A stretch of DNA of 64,000 nt from Micromonospora sp. WMMD1128 (GTDB lineage Bacteria > Actinomycetota > Actinomycetes > Mycobacteriales > Micromonosporaceae): contig NZ_CP114902.1 of NCBI RefSeq assembly GCF_027497235.1, forward strand, positions 62,001 through 126,000, given 5' to 3'. Under the pieces are notes generated by a model, which made no database searches, was not told where the DNA came from, and was given only the letters and a program-made list of their open reading frames with translations. Positions 8,390 through 17,927 of this stretch are shown here, piece by piece; position 1 is the first letter of the stretch, and every line of letters begins with the position of its first letter. The translations under genes were made by a program, and so were the position numbers.

Positions 8390-10429
8390 ATGGATCAATT
8401 CGTGCTGGTCGGCGGCTCCGGATTCCTCGGCACCGCCACCGCCGAGGCATTGCTGGCCGCCGGGGCGCGGGTCACCACCGTGGACCGCCATCCGCCGGCC
8501 GAGGCGCACACCGCCGCCGGCCTCGACTGGATCCCGGTGGACCTGCTCACCGACGACCCGCCCGAGCTGCCGCCCGGCATCGTCGTGGTGCTGCTCGGCG
8601 CCAGCGAGCCGCGTCCCCGCCGGCCCTGGACGCTGCCGCTCGACAACGCCGTCAGCACCGCCCGGCTGCTGCCCCGCCTCGCCGGCCGGCGGGTGGTGCT
8701 GACCTCGTCCGTCGAGGTGTACGGCGCGGTGGCCGGGCCACTGACCGAGGACACCGCGCCCGAGCTGGCGTGGACCGTCGAGGAGATCGACGACTGGTGC
8801 GCGCGGGCCCGCGAGCTGGCCCGGACGCCCTGCCCACCCTGGCGGTCCGCCCCGCTGGCCCGCGCCATGGCCGACGCCGATCCCACCGGCCGCTGGACGT
8901 ACGCGATGGCGAAGCTCGCCCAGGAACGGCTCGTCGCCGGCGCGGTCGACCCCGATCGGCTGACCGTGCTCCGGCTCGCGAACGTGGTCGGCGCGGGACA
9001 GCACCGGGTCGCCACCCGGCTGGTCCGCCGGGCCCGCCAGGGGTTGCCGCTGCCGGTCACCGCGGACGCCGTCCGCAGCTTCCTGCCCGCCGGCGCGCTC
9101 GCCCGGATGCTGCTCGACGGGATCGGCCCCGGCGTCTGGAACGTCGGCGGGGAGCCGGTGCCCCTCACCGACCTCGCCACCTGGATCCGGGACCTGTGCG
9201 GCTCGTCGTCGCCGCTGCGGACCGTACCCCGCTCCACGCCGGACAGCTCCGGGCTGGTGGTCACCGACAGGCTGGCCGCCGCCGGCCACCGGATCGGTCC
9301 GCTCCGCCCGCACCTGGCGGCGCTGGTCGCCGAGGTGGACGCCGACCGGACCCCGCTGTTCCGGCCGCCGCTGCCGGTGGTCGTGCCGCCCCCGCCGGCC
9401 AACCCCGAGCTGGTGGCCGCCCGCCAGCAGGAGGCGCTCGCCAGCGGCGAGGTCAAGCACGGCAACCGGTGGACGCGCGAGCTGACCGAACGACTGGGCA
9501 AGGAACTGGAACTCGACGACGACCACCGGGTCCTTGTCACCGCGTCCGGCACCGCCGCGTTGCGGATCATGGTGGCCGCCACCGTCGGCCCGGCCCGCCC
9601 CGGCGACGTGGCGGTGCTGCCGTCGTACACCTTTCCCGCGACCGCGGAGATCCTGGTCCAACTCGGGTACGCGCTGCGCTTCGCCGACGTGGACGCCGCG
9701 ACCTGGACGCTCGATCCGGCGGCCGTCGCCACCGCGATCGGGCGCGGCGGCGTACGGGTGGTGCTCGGCGTCGACACCTTCGGCAACCCGTGCGACTACC
9801 CGGCCCTGCGTGCGGTCTGCGACGCGGCCGGGGTGGCGCTGCTTGCCGACTCCGCCGCCGCCCTCGGCAGCCTGCACCAGGGACGCCCGGTGGCGCAGCA
9901 GGCGCTCGCCCACTCGTACTCGATGAGTTTCGCCAAGGTGGTCTCGGCCGGTGGGGCCGGCGGCGCCCTGGTGTTGCCCGCCGACGCCGCCGAGGCGGTG
10001 CTCGCCGCGCCCGCCGGCTGGACCCGCTCGGAGCTGATGAACGAGTTGCACGCCGTCGTCGCGGTCGACCAGCTTGCGGAACTGGACACGCTGGTCCGCC
10101 GACGGGTCGAGGTGGCCGAGGTGTACGCGGACGCCGCGCGCGCCCTGCCGGTGGAGTTCCAGCAGGTCCGCCCCGGGGACCGGCACTGCTGGGTGCACTG
10201 GGTGGCCCGGGTCGCCGAGCGGGACCTGGTGGCGGCGGAGCTGGCCGCCCTCGGTGTGCAGACCAAGCCCTACTTCGCGGCCATCCACCGGGGCCCGCTC
10301 GGCGGCGGCGAACCACTGCCGGTGACCGACCGGCTGGACGCCGAGGCGCTGGCCCTGCCCATGTCCTCGGAACTCACCGTGGAGCAGGCCGAACGGGTCG
10401 TCGCCGCGCTGCGCCGCTGCCTGGACTGA
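8390..10429 (+). CDS. NAD-dependent epimerase/dehydratase fused to a DegT/DnrJ/EryC1-type aminotransferase
   Basis: 679 aa. Residues 1 to about 305 form an extended SDR: Rossmann loop VGGSGFLGTA, TSSVEVYG, and the YAMAK catalytic Tyr-Lys pair. From about residue 345 it is a PLP aminotransferase of the sugar type: TASGTAALRIMVAA, LPSYTFPATAE, DSAAALGS and SFAKVVSAGGAGG with the probable PLP lysine near 516. Such pairs convert a nucleotide sugar to a keto sugar and then an amino sugar; having both in one chain is unusual. GGGGAGGG lies 8 bases before the ATG. It is convergent with the glycosyltransferase/methyltransferase/radical SAM genes and may supply their sugar, but its substrate is unknown. 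Confidence 0.88.
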   Translation: MDQFVLVGGSGFLGTATAEALLAAGARVTTVDRHPPAEAHTAAGLDWIPVDLLTDDPPELPPGIVVVLLGASEPRPRRPWTLPLDNAVSTARLLPRLAGRRVVLTSSVEVYGAVAGPLTEDTAPELAWTVEEIDDWCARARELARTPCPPWRSAPLARAMADADPTGRWTYAMAKLAQERLVAGAVDPDRLTVLRLANVVGAGQHRVATRLVRRARQGLPLPVTADAVRSFLPAGALARMLLDGIGPGVWNVGGEPVPLTDLATWIRDLCGSSSPLRTVPRSTPDSSGLVVTDRLAAAGHRIGPLRPHLAALVAEVDADRTPLFRPPLPVVVPPPPANPELVAARQQEALASGEVKHGNRWTRELTERLGKELELDDDHRVLVTASGTAALRIMVAATVGPARPGDVAVLPSYTFPATAEILVQLGYALRFADVDAATWTLDPAAVATAIGRGGVRVVLGVDTFGNPCDYPALRAVCDAAGVALLADSAAALGSLHQGRPVAQQALAHSYSMSFAKVVSAGGAGGALVLPADAAEAVLAAPAGWTRSELMNELHAVVAVDQLAELDTLVRRRVEVAEVYADAARALPVEFQQVRPGDRHCWVHWVARVAERDLVAAELAALGVQTKPYFAAIHRGPLGGGEPLPVTDRLDAEALALPMSSELTVEQAERVVAALRRCLD

Positions 10430-10439
10430 CGCCCGCGCC

Positions 10440-11210
10440 TCAGACCGGGGCGCGGCGGCCGGTCACCAGCAGTTGCTTGCCGGCGTCGGCGAGGACCGGG
10501 TCATCGCCGAGCCGGCGCTCCAGCGCCAGCAGCGCCTCCGGGTCGGCGGCGAGTCGCGCGGCCAGCCCCGCGCGACCCAGCGGCCCGGCGCTCACCAGCA
10601 ACCCGGCGCTGCGGACCTCGACCAGGCCGGCGGCGGCGAACGCGGCCTCCAGCCGGGCGCGGTCCAGCAGGTGCAGGTCGGCGGCGTGCCCGTCGGCCCG
10701 CCACACACCCCGACGCCGGGCCAACCGGTCCACCGCCTCCTCGCCCCGGCCCGCGCCGACCAGCTCCAGCACCAGGCCGACGAGCGAGTCGACGAGCACG
10801 GCAAGCACCCCACCCGGGCGCAACCAACCGGCCAGGTGCCGGACCGCCCGCTCGGGATCGGCGGTGTACTGCAGGGAACCCATGGCCAGCACCGCACCGG
10901 CCGTGGCGGGCAGCGTCACCTCCGTCATCGAGCCCTCGACCAGAGTGAAACCGGGACCTGGCGGGCGGCGGCGCAGCTCGGCGATCATCCCCGGGGCCTG
11001 CTCCACACCTGTCACCGGGTGGCCCAGGTCGAGCAACCGCCGAGCCCAGCGGCCCACCCCGCAGCCGGCGTCCACCACCGGCGCGTCCGGCGGCAGCAGC
11101 GCCCGCACCCGCTCCCACGCCAGGTCGTCGTAGGCGCGCCGGTGCGGCACCGCGAAGTGCTCCTCGTAGCCGGGGGCCAGCGCGTCGTACAGCGGCTGGC
11201 TCGGGCGCAT
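10440..11210 (-). CDS. Class I SAM-dependent methyltransferase
   Basis: 256 aa from the ATG at 11210 (a TTG at 11222 is a weaker alternative). The SAM site is DAGCGVGRWARRLLDLG, followed by an acidic turn and GAVLAMGSLQYTADPERAVRHLAGWLRPGGVLAVLV, characteristic of UbiE/Methyltransf_11-type enzymes. It lies four bases after the radical SAM gene stop and so ends the five-gene minus-strand set. It is a small-molecule or sugar methyltransferase by family; the acceptor is not predictable. It converges on the dehydratase-aminotransferase gene with 10 bases between the two stop codons. Confidence 0.85.
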   Translation of the reverse strand: MRPSQPLYDALAPGYEEHFAVPHRRAYDDLAWERVRALLPPDAPVVDAGCGVGRWARRLLDLGHPVTGVEQAPGMIAELRRRPPGPGFTLVEGSMTEVTLPATAGAVLAMGSLQYTADPERAVRHLAGWLRPGGVLAVLVDSLVGLVLELVGAGRGEEAVDRLARRRGVWRADGHAADLHLLDRARLEAAFAAAGLVEVRSAGLLVSAGPLGRAGLAARLAADPEALLALERRLGDDPVLADAGKQLLVTGRRAPV

Positions 11211-11214
11211 CGGC

Positions 11215-12288
11215 TCAGACAAGGCTGCGCCGCCCGCGCCGCCACTGCCGGTCGGCCAGATAGGTGCCGGGTCGCCAGCGCAGGTTGAGGCTGTAGTTGC
11301 TGCCGCAGCCGACGCACTCCTTGCGGAACAGCCGCGCGTGCTCGGCGCGGTATTCCGGGGCGTCGACGATCTCGGCGATCGGCCGCTGCCGGACCGAGGC
11401 GGTCGGGTCGTGCGCCCAGCAGCCGCCGATCTCGCCCCGGGAGTGCACCATCAGCTTGAGCTGCGACTCGGCGCACGGCAGGTCACGTTGCACCAGGTCG
11501 TCGAAGTGCCCGCGCAGGTAGCGCAGCTCCGAGTAGCGCGGCAGCCACCGCCGGTCGGCCCGGGCCATCGCCTCCAGCTCGGCCAGCGCCGCGTCGAGCC
11601 GGTCGCCGGCCACGTCGGTCTGCCCGGTGACCGCGTCGGTGCGGAACAGGAACGTCCGGTCGGTGACCAGGTTGAGATAGAGCGTCACGCCCAGCTCCTG
11701 GGCCAGCGCCGCGATGCCGGGCAGGCTGTCCACATTGTCCCGCATCACGGTGAAGTTCATCCGCACCTTCAGGCCGAGCCGGTCGCGCTCCGCGATCAGG
11801 TTGCGCAGGTGGCGGGTGGTCGTCTCGAACGCGCCGAGCCGGCCCCGGATCCGGTCGTGCACCAACGCCGTCGGCCCGTCGACGGAGACGTTGAAGCTGC
11901 GTACGCCCGCGGCGAGCACCTCGGCGAGGACGGGCGGGGTGAGCCGGATGCCGTTGGTGTTCAGGTGCATGTGGCGTACGCCCACCTCGCGGGCGTACGC
12001 CATCAGGGCCAGCGCGTCCGGCCGGATCAACGGCTCGCCGCCGGTGAAGTTGACCTTGTGGATGCGCAGCGCGACGAGTTGCCGCAGGACGTCCCGCCAC
12101 TCCTCGGTCGACAACTCGCCCTTGGTGTTCGTGGTCCAGCAGCCGCAGCTCGTGCAGCGCAGGTTGCAGTTGTCGGTGAGGAACAGCTCGGCGACGAGCG
12201 GTCGTACGTGCAGCCGGGGGGCGACCCGTTCCTTGACCGCGAGCCGGCCGAAGAACCAGGCCAGCCGTGCGGTGTCGGCCATGCTCAC
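11215..12288 (-). CDS. Radical SAM protein with C-terminal cysteine (SPASM-like) cluster region
   Basis: 357 aa. C41, C45 and C48 in DNCNLRCTSCGCW form the CxxxCxxC motif for the 4Fe-4S cluster. HKVNFTGGEPLIRPD is the SAM-contact strand and HLNTNGIRL follows. The C-terminal third carries more cysteines (LPCAESQ, GGCWAHD, ECVGCGSN), suggesting a SPASM or twitch-type auxiliary cluster. Start GTG 12288 overlaps the upstream methyltransferase stop (GTGA); ATG 12282 is also possible. Members modify peptides, sugars or cofactors. The neighbours argue for a glycan or lipid-linked sugar rather than a peptide, since no precursor-peptide gene is visible. Confidence 0.9.
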   Translation of the reverse strand: MSMADTARLAWFFGRLAVKERVAPRLHVRPLVAELFLTDNCNLRCTSCGCWTTNTKGELSTEEWRDVLRQLVALRIHKVNFTGGEPLIRPDALALMAYAREVGVRHMHLNTNGIRLTPPVLAEVLAAGVRSFNVSVDGPTALVHDRIRGRLGAFETTTRHLRNLIAERDRLGLKVRMNFTVMRDNVDSLPGIAALAQELGVTLYLNLVTDRTFLFRTDAVTGQTDVAGDRLDAALAELEAMARADRRWLPRYSELRYLRGHFDDLVQRDLPCAESQLKLMVHSRGEIGGCWAHDPTASVRQRPIAEIVDAPEYRAEHARLFRKECVGCGSNYSLNLRWRPGTYLADRQWRRGRRSLV

Positions 12289-13142
12289 GGGCACCTCCGG
12301 TCGGTGTCGGTGTCGGTCTCGCGCACGGGCGTGTCCGGGCGCTTCCGGGCGACGACGAAGAGGTTGGCCGAGCGGAAGAGCCGGCCGTCGAGGTGGATGC
12401 CGCGCTCCAACAGCCGGCGCAGCGACCCGCCGGTGAGCAGCGCCGGGATCTGCAACCACCGCCAGAACAGGTTCGCGCCGGTGACCGTGGTCGGCGCGAA
12501 GCCCGCCGCGCGCAGGAGGTCGAGCAGCTCCCCGGTGCGGTAGTTGGTGTGCCGGTCCCGGCCGACCGACATGTCGCCGCGCAGGTCGTCGGAGAGATCG
12601 GCGAACCGGCTGTGCCACACCTGCGACCCGAACCGCCACGAGTAGATCCGGCGGTGCAGCCGGGGGAAGTCGAACTTCGCATTGTCCGGGTCGAGGAAAC
12701 TGAAGACGTGCCGGCGCGGCACGGTCAGCACCAGCAGCCCGCCGGGGGCGAGCACCCGGTGCGTCTCGGCGAGCAGCGCGGCCTCGTCCGGCACGTGCTC
12801 CAGCACGTCGAGCAGGCTCACCGAGTCGAAGCGACAGTCGGGGAACGGCAACGGCCCGCCGACCCGGAGCCGGTGCAGTGGCAGGCCCGGGTGGCGGGCG
12901 GCCAGCCCGGCGAGGTAGCCCGGGTGCGGGTCGGCGCCCTCGCAGCTCACCGTGCCGTGCTCGTGCAGCGTGCCGAGGAAGTCACCGGGACCGCAGCCCA
13001 GGTCGAGGTGCCGGCCGGTGCGACCGGCGAGCGCCGCCCAGGCGAACGCGTACCGGCGCAGCGGATGGGTGGCGAACGGCTGCCGGGTCGCCTCGTCGGC
13101 CCGGCTCGTCGGCCCGGTTCGGCGCTCGTCGGCCCGGCTCAT
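12285..13142 (-). CDS. Class I SAM-dependent methyltransferase
   Basis: 285 aa. The SAM-binding region is HLDLGCGPGDFLGTL, then SLLDVLEHVPDEAALL and HRVLAPGGLLVLTVP, all Methyltransf_11/25-like. The C-terminal half (IYSWRFGSQVWHSRF, RTGELLDLLRAAGF) resembles glycan-cluster methyltransferases. The first about 18 residues are coded by imperfect CTCGTCGGCCCGG tandem repeats (13090-13140) giving SRADE twice, and are probably unstructured. The ATG at 13142 overlaps the stop of the Alg13-like gene (ATGA). Confidence 0.87.
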   Translation of the reverse strand: MSRADERRTGPTSRADEATRQPFATHPLRRYAFAWAALAGRTGRHLDLGCGPGDFLGTLHEHGTVSCEGADPHPGYLAGLAARHPGLPLHRLRVGGPLPFPDCRFDSVSLLDVLEHVPDEAALLAETHRVLAPGGLLVLTVPRRHVFSFLDPDNAKFDFPRLHRRIYSWRFGSQVWHSRFADLSDDLRGDMSVGRDRHTNYRTGELLDLLRAAGFAPTTVTGANLFWRWLQIPALLTGGSLRRLLERGIHLDGRLFRSANLFVVARKRPDTPVRETDTDTDRRCP

Positions 13143-13633
13143 CGGACCAGCCGGGCGCAGAGCGCGTCGAGCGTGGCGACAAGCCGTTCGTCGTCGACCG
13201 CGTCGGGCAGCGGCCGTTCGACGAGCAACAGCCGCTGCCGCTCCGGGTGCCCGGCCACCACGGCCGGCAGGTCGGCCACGTCCCACACCGCGACCACCCG
13301 ACCCGTGCGCTCCTCCGCGCGCAGGTAGGAGACCTGGTGGTCGTTGCCCATCTCGCCCCGTGCGGCCTCCCGGGCCACCGCGACCGGCACCCGGCCGAGG
13401 CGCTGGACCAGCCGGACGGTGTTGCCCGCGTGGGTGATCACCACGTCGGCGGCGGCCAGCCGCTCCCGCAGGTCGTCCAGGGGTAGGAACGCCTCGTGCG
13501 GGCACGGCGGTGTCACGGTCGAGGTGCCGGTCTGGACGAACACGTCGTGCGCGGCGCAGAGCGGCGCGACGGCGGCGACCAGGCGGTCGAACGGCCACGG
13601 ACCCATGCCGACGGTGACCAGGACGCGGGCCAT
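13139..13633 (-). CDS. Alg13/PssE-like glycosyltransferase subunit (donor-binding half)
   Basis: 164 aa, matching the C-terminal half of a GT28-type glycosyltransferase. It opens ARVLVTVGMGPWPFDRLV and carries AAADVVITHAGNTVRLVQRLGRVP, the nucleotide-sugar binding loop of MurG, Alg13 and PssE. In two-part enzymes this soluble subunit binds the UDP-sugar and pairs with an Alg14/PssD-type membrane subunit, encoded just upstream (13636-14097). The pair would place a sugar on a polyprenyl-linked acceptor at the inner membrane face. It overlaps the downstream methyltransferase by four bases. Confidence 0.82.
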   Translation of the reverse strand: MARVLVTVGMGPWPFDRLVAAVAPLCAAHDVFVQTGTSTVTPPCPHEAFLPLDDLRERLAAADVVITHAGNTVRLVQRLGRVPVAVAREAARGEMGNDHQVSYLRAEERTGRVVAVWDVADLPAVVAGHPERQRLLLVERPLPDAVDDERLVATLDALCARLVR

Positions 13634-13635
13634 GC

Positions 13636-14097
13636 TCAGTAGAGCTCACCGATGAGCACCGCGCGGGGCCGGGAGGCCAGCAGGGCGGGCCGCTGGACCA
13701 GCACCGCGGCGGCGAGCCGGGAACAGAGCCGGGCGGCGGCCCCGGCGGGCCCGGTCATGTTGAACGTCTCCAGCCACAGCGACGGCACCCGGAGCAGGCG
13801 GGCGGCGAGGAAGACTCCCACCGCCACTCCGGTGCCGGCCGACACCACCACGTCGGGTCGCTCCCGGCGCAGCAGACGCAGGGCCCGCCAGGTCGCCGGC
13901 ACCACCCGGAGCCGGGTGCGCGTCGACAGCTCGGGCTGCCAGTGCACCCGCTGCCCGGCCAGCGCGACCTCGGTGTCGGGGGCGCGGACCGCCACCCAGA
14001 CCGGGTCGTGCCGCTCCCACCAGGGGCGCAGTGCGAGCAGGTCCAGCAGGACGCCGCCGCTGCTGGAGACGAGGAGTATCCGGTAACGCCGGCCCAT
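13636..14097 (-). CDS. Alg14/PssD-like glycosyltransferase subunit (membrane/acceptor half)
   Basis: 153 aa, the typical Alg14/PssD length. It starts with a Rossmann strand (RYRILLVSSSGGVLLDLLAL) and has RPDVVVSAGTGVAVGVFLAARLLRVPSLWLETF near the middle, both hallmarks of the family; ETFN is the usual motif. It should recruit the Alg13-like partner to the membrane. A TAGCGT box (14104-14109) stands 6 bases before ATG 14097, so this is probably the first gene of the minus-strand set and is translated leaderless. A GTG three bases further up is less likely. Confidence 0.82.
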   Translation of the reverse strand: MGRRYRILLVSSSGGVLLDLLALRPWWERHDPVWVAVRAPDTEVALAGQRVHWQPELSTRTRLRVVPATWRALRLLRRERPDVVVSAGTGVAVGVFLAARLLRVPSLWLETFNMTGPAGAAARLCSRLAAAVLVQRPALLASRPRAVLIGELY

Positions 14098-14253
14098 CAC
14101 GCCACGCTATCGCAGAGTCGCGGATCGGGGCGGCCCGGTCCAGGATGGACGGTCGTCGGCAGCCGTCCCGGGGACCGAAGGCGGTGAGGAGGTCGGGACC
14201 GGCCCGGGCCGCGCGGGGCGGACCGGGCCGGAGCGAATCGGGGGCCGGGAGGG

Positions 14254-14931
14254 TCAGACCCGCGCGCGGCGGGCCAGGCGCTCCGGGTCGAGGATGATGA
14301 TGCTCTTGCCGTCCAGTCGCAGCCAGCCGCGTGAGGCGAAGTCGGCGAGCGCCTTGTTGACGGTCTCCCGGGAGGCGCCGACGAGCTGGGCGATCTCCTC
14401 CTGGGTGAGGTCGTGGGTCACCCGCAGCACGCCGCCGTCGCGGGTGCCGAACCGGCCGGCCATCTGGAGCAGGTTCTTGGCGACCCGGCCCGGCACGTCG
14501 GTGAAGATCAGGTCGGCGAGTGAGTCGTTGGTCCGGCGCAGCCTGCGGGCCAGCACCCGGAGCAGCTGCTCGGCGATCTCCGGGCGGTTGTTGAGCCACG
14601 GCCGCAGGGCCTGCTTGCGCAGCCGGACCAGCCGGGTGTCGGTGACCGCGGTGGCGGTCGCCGTCCGCGGGCCGGGGTCGAACAGCGACAGCTCGCCGAC
14701 CATGTCCGACGGGCCCATCACGGCGATCAGGTTCTGCCGGCCGTCCGCCGCGCGGCGACCGACCTTGATCTTGCCGGACAGGAGGATGTAGAGACTGTCT
14801 CCGGGCTCGCCCTCGTTGAAGACGACCTCGCCCTTGCGGACCTCGATCGTCTCCATCTCCTTGGCGAGCGCCTCGGCAGCCTCCGGGTCAACGCCCTGGA
14901 AGATCCCGCTGCGGGCCAGTACCTCGTCCAT
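14254..14931 (-). CDS. crp: Crp/Fnr-family cAMP-responsive global regulator
   Basis: 225 aa. The cyclic-nucleotide domain is clear ([43 protein letters not shown] as phosphate-binding cassette), followed by a winged helix with [22 protein letters not shown] as recognition helix. It matches the actinobacterial Crp / M. tuberculosis Rv3676 type, and the nearby nth, thioredoxin, NUDIX and marP genes occur in the same order there. GGAGG lies 6 bases before the ATG. Probably autoregulated like its relatives, though I did not find a clear TGTGA-type site. Confidence 0.93.
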   Translation of the reverse strand: MDEVLARSGIFQGVDPEAAEALAKEMETIEVRKGEVVFNEGEPGDSLYILLSGKIKVGRRAADGRQNLIAVMGPSDMVGELSLFDPGPRTATATAVTDTRLVRLRKQALRPWLNNRPEIAEQLLRVLARRLRRTNDSLADLIFTDVPGRVAKNLLQMAGRFGTRDGGVLRVTHDLTQEEIAQLVGASRETVNKALADFASRGWLRLDGKSIIILDPERLARRARV

Positions 14932-15104
14932 CGCGCACCTCCGCCTGCGCGTGCCGTCCGTCGGCCGGGTCCGCCGTCCGCTGATCCCTCGCGCGCCGCC
15001 AGTCTAGGCGCACGTGAGCAGGAATCGGAGGTGCACCCCTGGATCTCGCTCCCTGGTCCGGGCCGGCGCCACCCCTGCCCACCTGTGATCGTAGGGTGAC
15101 CGGC

Positions 15105-15788
15105 GTGCTGGGTGAGCCGATCCTTACCAGCCGGTCGGAGGCCGGGTGGGACATTCCGCTGTTGGTCTGGCGGGCCGCCACGCCGTTGCTCGCGGTCGGC
15201 TCCGCCCCGCTGGGCGGGGGGATCGGCGTCCGGGGGTGGGTGGTGAACGCGACCGTGCCGATGTCGTACGACCGGGACGACCCCGCCGCCCACCTGGCCG
15301 GGCTGGCCCGCGATCTCGACCTGGACGGACCCGGGGTCGGGCTGCTGACCGGCGTGGACGTGAGCGAGGTGGTGCGCCGGGCGGACGGTGGTGTCCGGGT
15401 CTGGGCGACGGTCGGCCTGGGCGCCCCGGTGTGGGCCGCCGCGCCCGCCCCCGCCGCCGTGACGGACCCCGCCGCCGCGACGGCCCGGCGCGTCGGCACG
15501 GTCAACATCGTCGTGTACGTGCCGGCCCGGCTCGGGGACGCGGCCCTGGTTAACGCGGTGGCCACGGCCACCGAGGCGAAGGCGCAGGCGATCTGGGAGC
15601 TGGGGCTGCCGGCCACCGGGACCGCCACCGACGCGGTGACCGTGCTCTGCCCGGCCGACGGCGAGCCGGCCCCGTACGGCGGCCCGCGCTCGGCGTGGGG
15701 CGCACCGCTGGCCCGCGCCGTGCACGCCGCGGTGCGCGACGGCGGCGCCGGCACGGTGGTGCCGTGGTCCGACCGGCGGGCAGGCTGA
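15105..15788 (+). CDS. cbiZ: Adenosylcobinamide amidohydrolase (CbiZ family)
   Basis: 227 aa. The C-terminal part has the CbiZ-like pattern: AQAIWELGLPATGTATDAV followed by a GEPAPYGGPRSAWGAPLARAVHAA stretch. CbiZ cleaves the aminopropanol side chain of adenosylcobinamide so salvaged corrinoids can re-enter cobalamin synthesis via cobyric acid. GTG 15105 is preferred over GTG 15096 because TAGGGT (15092-15097) stands 7 bases before it, the leaderless spacing seen repeatedly here. It is divergent from crp and has no other cobalamin gene nearby in the window. Confidence 0.78.
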   Translation: MLGEPILTSRSEAGWDIPLLVWRAATPLLAVGSAPLGGGIGVRGWVVNATVPMSYDRDDPAAHLAGLARDLDLDGPGVGLLTGVDVSEVVRRADGGVRVWATVGLGAPVWAAAPAPAAVTDPAAATARRVGTVNIVVYVPARLGDAALVNAVATATEAKAQAIWELGLPATGTATDAVTVLCPADGEPAPYGGPRSAWGAPLARAVHAAVRDGGAGTVVPWSDRRAG

Positions 15789-15858
15789 CGTGCGCGGGCG
15801 ACTACTCCGGCCATTCGGCCCTCGTCGCGGCGTTCCCGGCACGGTAGCGTCGCCGACG

Positions 15859-17088
15859 ATGTACGCTCCCACCCCTTCTGTGTCCCGTGCCCGTCGCCCC
15901 GCCGGTCCGGGCCCGCGCCGCGTCGACCCCGCCGCGCGCCGGTCCGTCCTCGGCGCGCGGCTCGCCGCGCTCGGCGCCCTCTTCGCGGTCCTGCTCGCCG
16001 CCGGCTGCTCGGACTCCGGCGGCGACGACCCGCTCTGGCAGAACGGGCAGGGCGGGGGGTCGACCGGCTCGGCCGGGCCCGCCACGGGCGACCAGCCGGC
16101 GGCCGGCGAGTCGAAGGAGCCGTCGATCTCACTCACTGCGACCGGCGACGTGATCATGGGGAACGCGCCGGACCGGCTTCCCCCCAACGGCGGCAAGGGC
16201 TTCTTCGACGACGTGAAGTCCGCGCTCAAGGGTGACCTGGTGATGGGCAACCTGGAGGAGCCGCTCACCGAGGACACCGGCGCCGGCAAGTGCGGCCCGA
16301 ACCCGAAGAACTGCTATCAGTTCCGGGCACCGCCCGGCTACGCGGCGCACCTGCGCACGGCCGGGTTCCAGCTGCTCAACCAGGCCAACAACCACGGCAA
16401 CGACTACGGGCAGCAGGGCTACGAGAACACCCAGTCGGCGCTTGAGGCGCACGGGCTCAAGCACACCGGGGCGCCCGGCGAGATCACCGTCGTCGAGGTC
16501 AAGGGCATCAAGGTGGCAGTGGTCGGCTTCTCGTCGTACCCCTGGTCGAACAGCCTGGTCGACCTCGACGCCGCCAAGCAGGTCATCGAGATGGCCAAGG
16601 AGCAGGCCCAGCTCGTGGTGGTGCAGGTGCACATGGGCGCCGAGGGCGCCGACAAGACCAGGGTGAAGCCGGGCACCGAGACGTACGTCGGGGAGAACCG
16701 GGGCGACCCGGTGCGCTTCTCCCGTGCCGTCATCGACGCCGGCGCGGACCTGGTGATCGGGCACGGCCCGCACGTGCTGCGTGGCATGGAGTTCTACCAG
16801 GGCAAGCTGATCGCCTACAGCCTGGGCAACTTCGCCGGCGGCGGGAAGTCGTTGAACAGCGCCGGCCGGCTCGGCTGGGGCGGCGTGCTCAAGGTGTCGC
16901 TCACCGCCGAGGGGCGGTTCGTCGGCGGCACGTTCACCTCGACCGTGATGAACGGCGTGGGCCGTCCGTCCGTCGACCGGCAGGACCGTGGTCTCGGGCT
17001 GGTGCGCGAGCTGACCGGGACGGACTTCGGCAGGACCGGCGCGAAGCTCGACGCGACCGGCAAGATCAGCGCCCCGGCGGGTGGCTGA
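15859..17088 (+). CDS. CapA-family metallophosphatase-like lipoprotein
   Basis: 409 aa. An arginine-rich N-terminus, hydrophobic stretch and lipobox (LLAAGC) indicate export as a lipoprotein. The domain is CapA/PgsA-like: [40 protein letters not shown] and [11 protein letters not shown] hold the histidines and aspartates expected of the calcineurin-like fold. Family members are named for poly-gamma-glutamate capsule synthesis, but most, including this isolated one, have no proven role. TAGCGT (15845-15850) stands 8 bases before ATG 15859, so I take that over the longer GTG 15790. Confidence 0.85.
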   Translation: MYAPTPSVSRARRPAGPGPRRVDPAARRSVLGARLAALGALFAVLLAAGCSDSGGDDPLWQNGQGGGSTGSAGPATGDQPAAGESKEPSISLTATGDVIMGNAPDRLPPNGGKGFFDDVKSALKGDLVMGNLEEPLTEDTGAGKCGPNPKNCYQFRAPPGYAAHLRTAGFQLLNQANNHGNDYGQQGYENTQSALEAHGLKHTGAPGEITVVEVKGIKVAVVGFSSYPWSNSLVDLDAAKQVIEMAKEQAQLVVVQVHMGAEGADKTRVKPGTETYVGENRGDPVRFSRAVIDAGADLVIGHGPHVLRGMEFYQGKLIAYSLGNFAGGGKSLNSAGRLGWGGVLKVSLTAEGRFVGGTFTSTVMNGVGRPSVDRQDRGLGLVRELTGTDFGRTGAKLDATGKISAPAGG

Positions 17089-17147
17089 GCGCACGCGGAC
17101 CGCGTCGGCGCGCCGGCTCGTCGGCCCCGCGACGTAGGCTGGCCGGC

Positions 17148-17927
17148 GTGACCACGCGCTCCCCCGAGACCGACCTCGGCCGTACGCGTCGCGCCCGCCG
17201 CATCGGCCGGGTGCTGACCGAGACCCACCCCGACGCGCACTGTGAACTCGACCACGCCAACGCGCTGGAGCTGGCGGTCGCCACGATCCTGTCCGCCCAG
17301 TGCACCGACAAGAAGGTCAACGAGGTCACGCCGAAGTTGTTCGCCCGCTACCGCACCGCCGCCGACTACGCCGGGGCGGACCGCGCGGAGCTGGAGGAGC
17401 TGATCCGGCCCACCGGGTTCTACCGCAACAAGACCAGCTCACTGATCAACCTGGGCCGCGCGCTCTGCGAGCGGTACGACGGCGAGGTGCCCGGCAAGCT
17501 GACCGACCTGGTCACCCTGCCGGGCATCGGGCGCAAGACCGCGAACGTCATCCTCGGCAACGCCTTCGACGTCCCCGGCATCACCGTCGACACCCACTTC
17601 CAACGGCTGGTGCAGCGGTGGGAGCTGACCATTGAGACCGACCCGGTCAAGATCGAGCACGCGATCGGCGCGATCTTCCCCAGGCGCGACTGGACCATGC
17701 TGTCGCACCGGATCATCTTCCACGGCCGCCGGGTCTGCCATGCCCGCAAGCCGGCCTGCGGCGCGTGCACGCTGGCGAAGCTCTGCCCCGCGTACGGCAC
17801 CGGGCCGACCGAGCCGGCCGCCGCGGCCAAGCTGTTGAAGGGCCCCCGCGCGCGGGACCTCGCGGCGGCCGTCGGGCTCGACCCCGACCTGGTGCCGCCG
17901 CAGGCGACCGGGGCGGACGTGCCGTGA
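17148..17927 (+). CDS. nth: Endonuclease III (DNA glycosylase/AP lyase)
   Basis: 259 aa. The helix-hairpin-helix [17 protein letters not shown], the catalytic aspartate in [11 protein letters not shown], and the C-terminal 4Fe-4S cysteines ([17 protein letters not shown]) are all present. It removes oxidised pyrimidines in base excision repair. TAGGCT (17135-17140) lies 7 bases before GTG 17148, a leaderless start. Its TGA overlaps the GTG of the thioredoxin-like lipoprotein gene, the same coupling and order as M. tuberculosis Rv3674c-Rv3673c. Confidence 0.95.
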   Translation: MTTRSPETDLGRTRRARRIGRVLTETHPDAHCELDHANALELAVATILSAQCTDKKVNEVTPKLFARYRTAADYAGADRAELEELIRPTGFYRNKTSSLINLGRALCERYDGEVPGKLTDLVTLPGIGRKTANVILGNAFDVPGITVDTHFQRLVQRWELTIETDPVKIEHAIGAIFPRRDWTMLSHRIIFHGRRVCHARKPACGACTLAKLCPAYGTGPTEPAAAAKLLKGPRARDLAAAVGLDPDLVPPQATGADVP

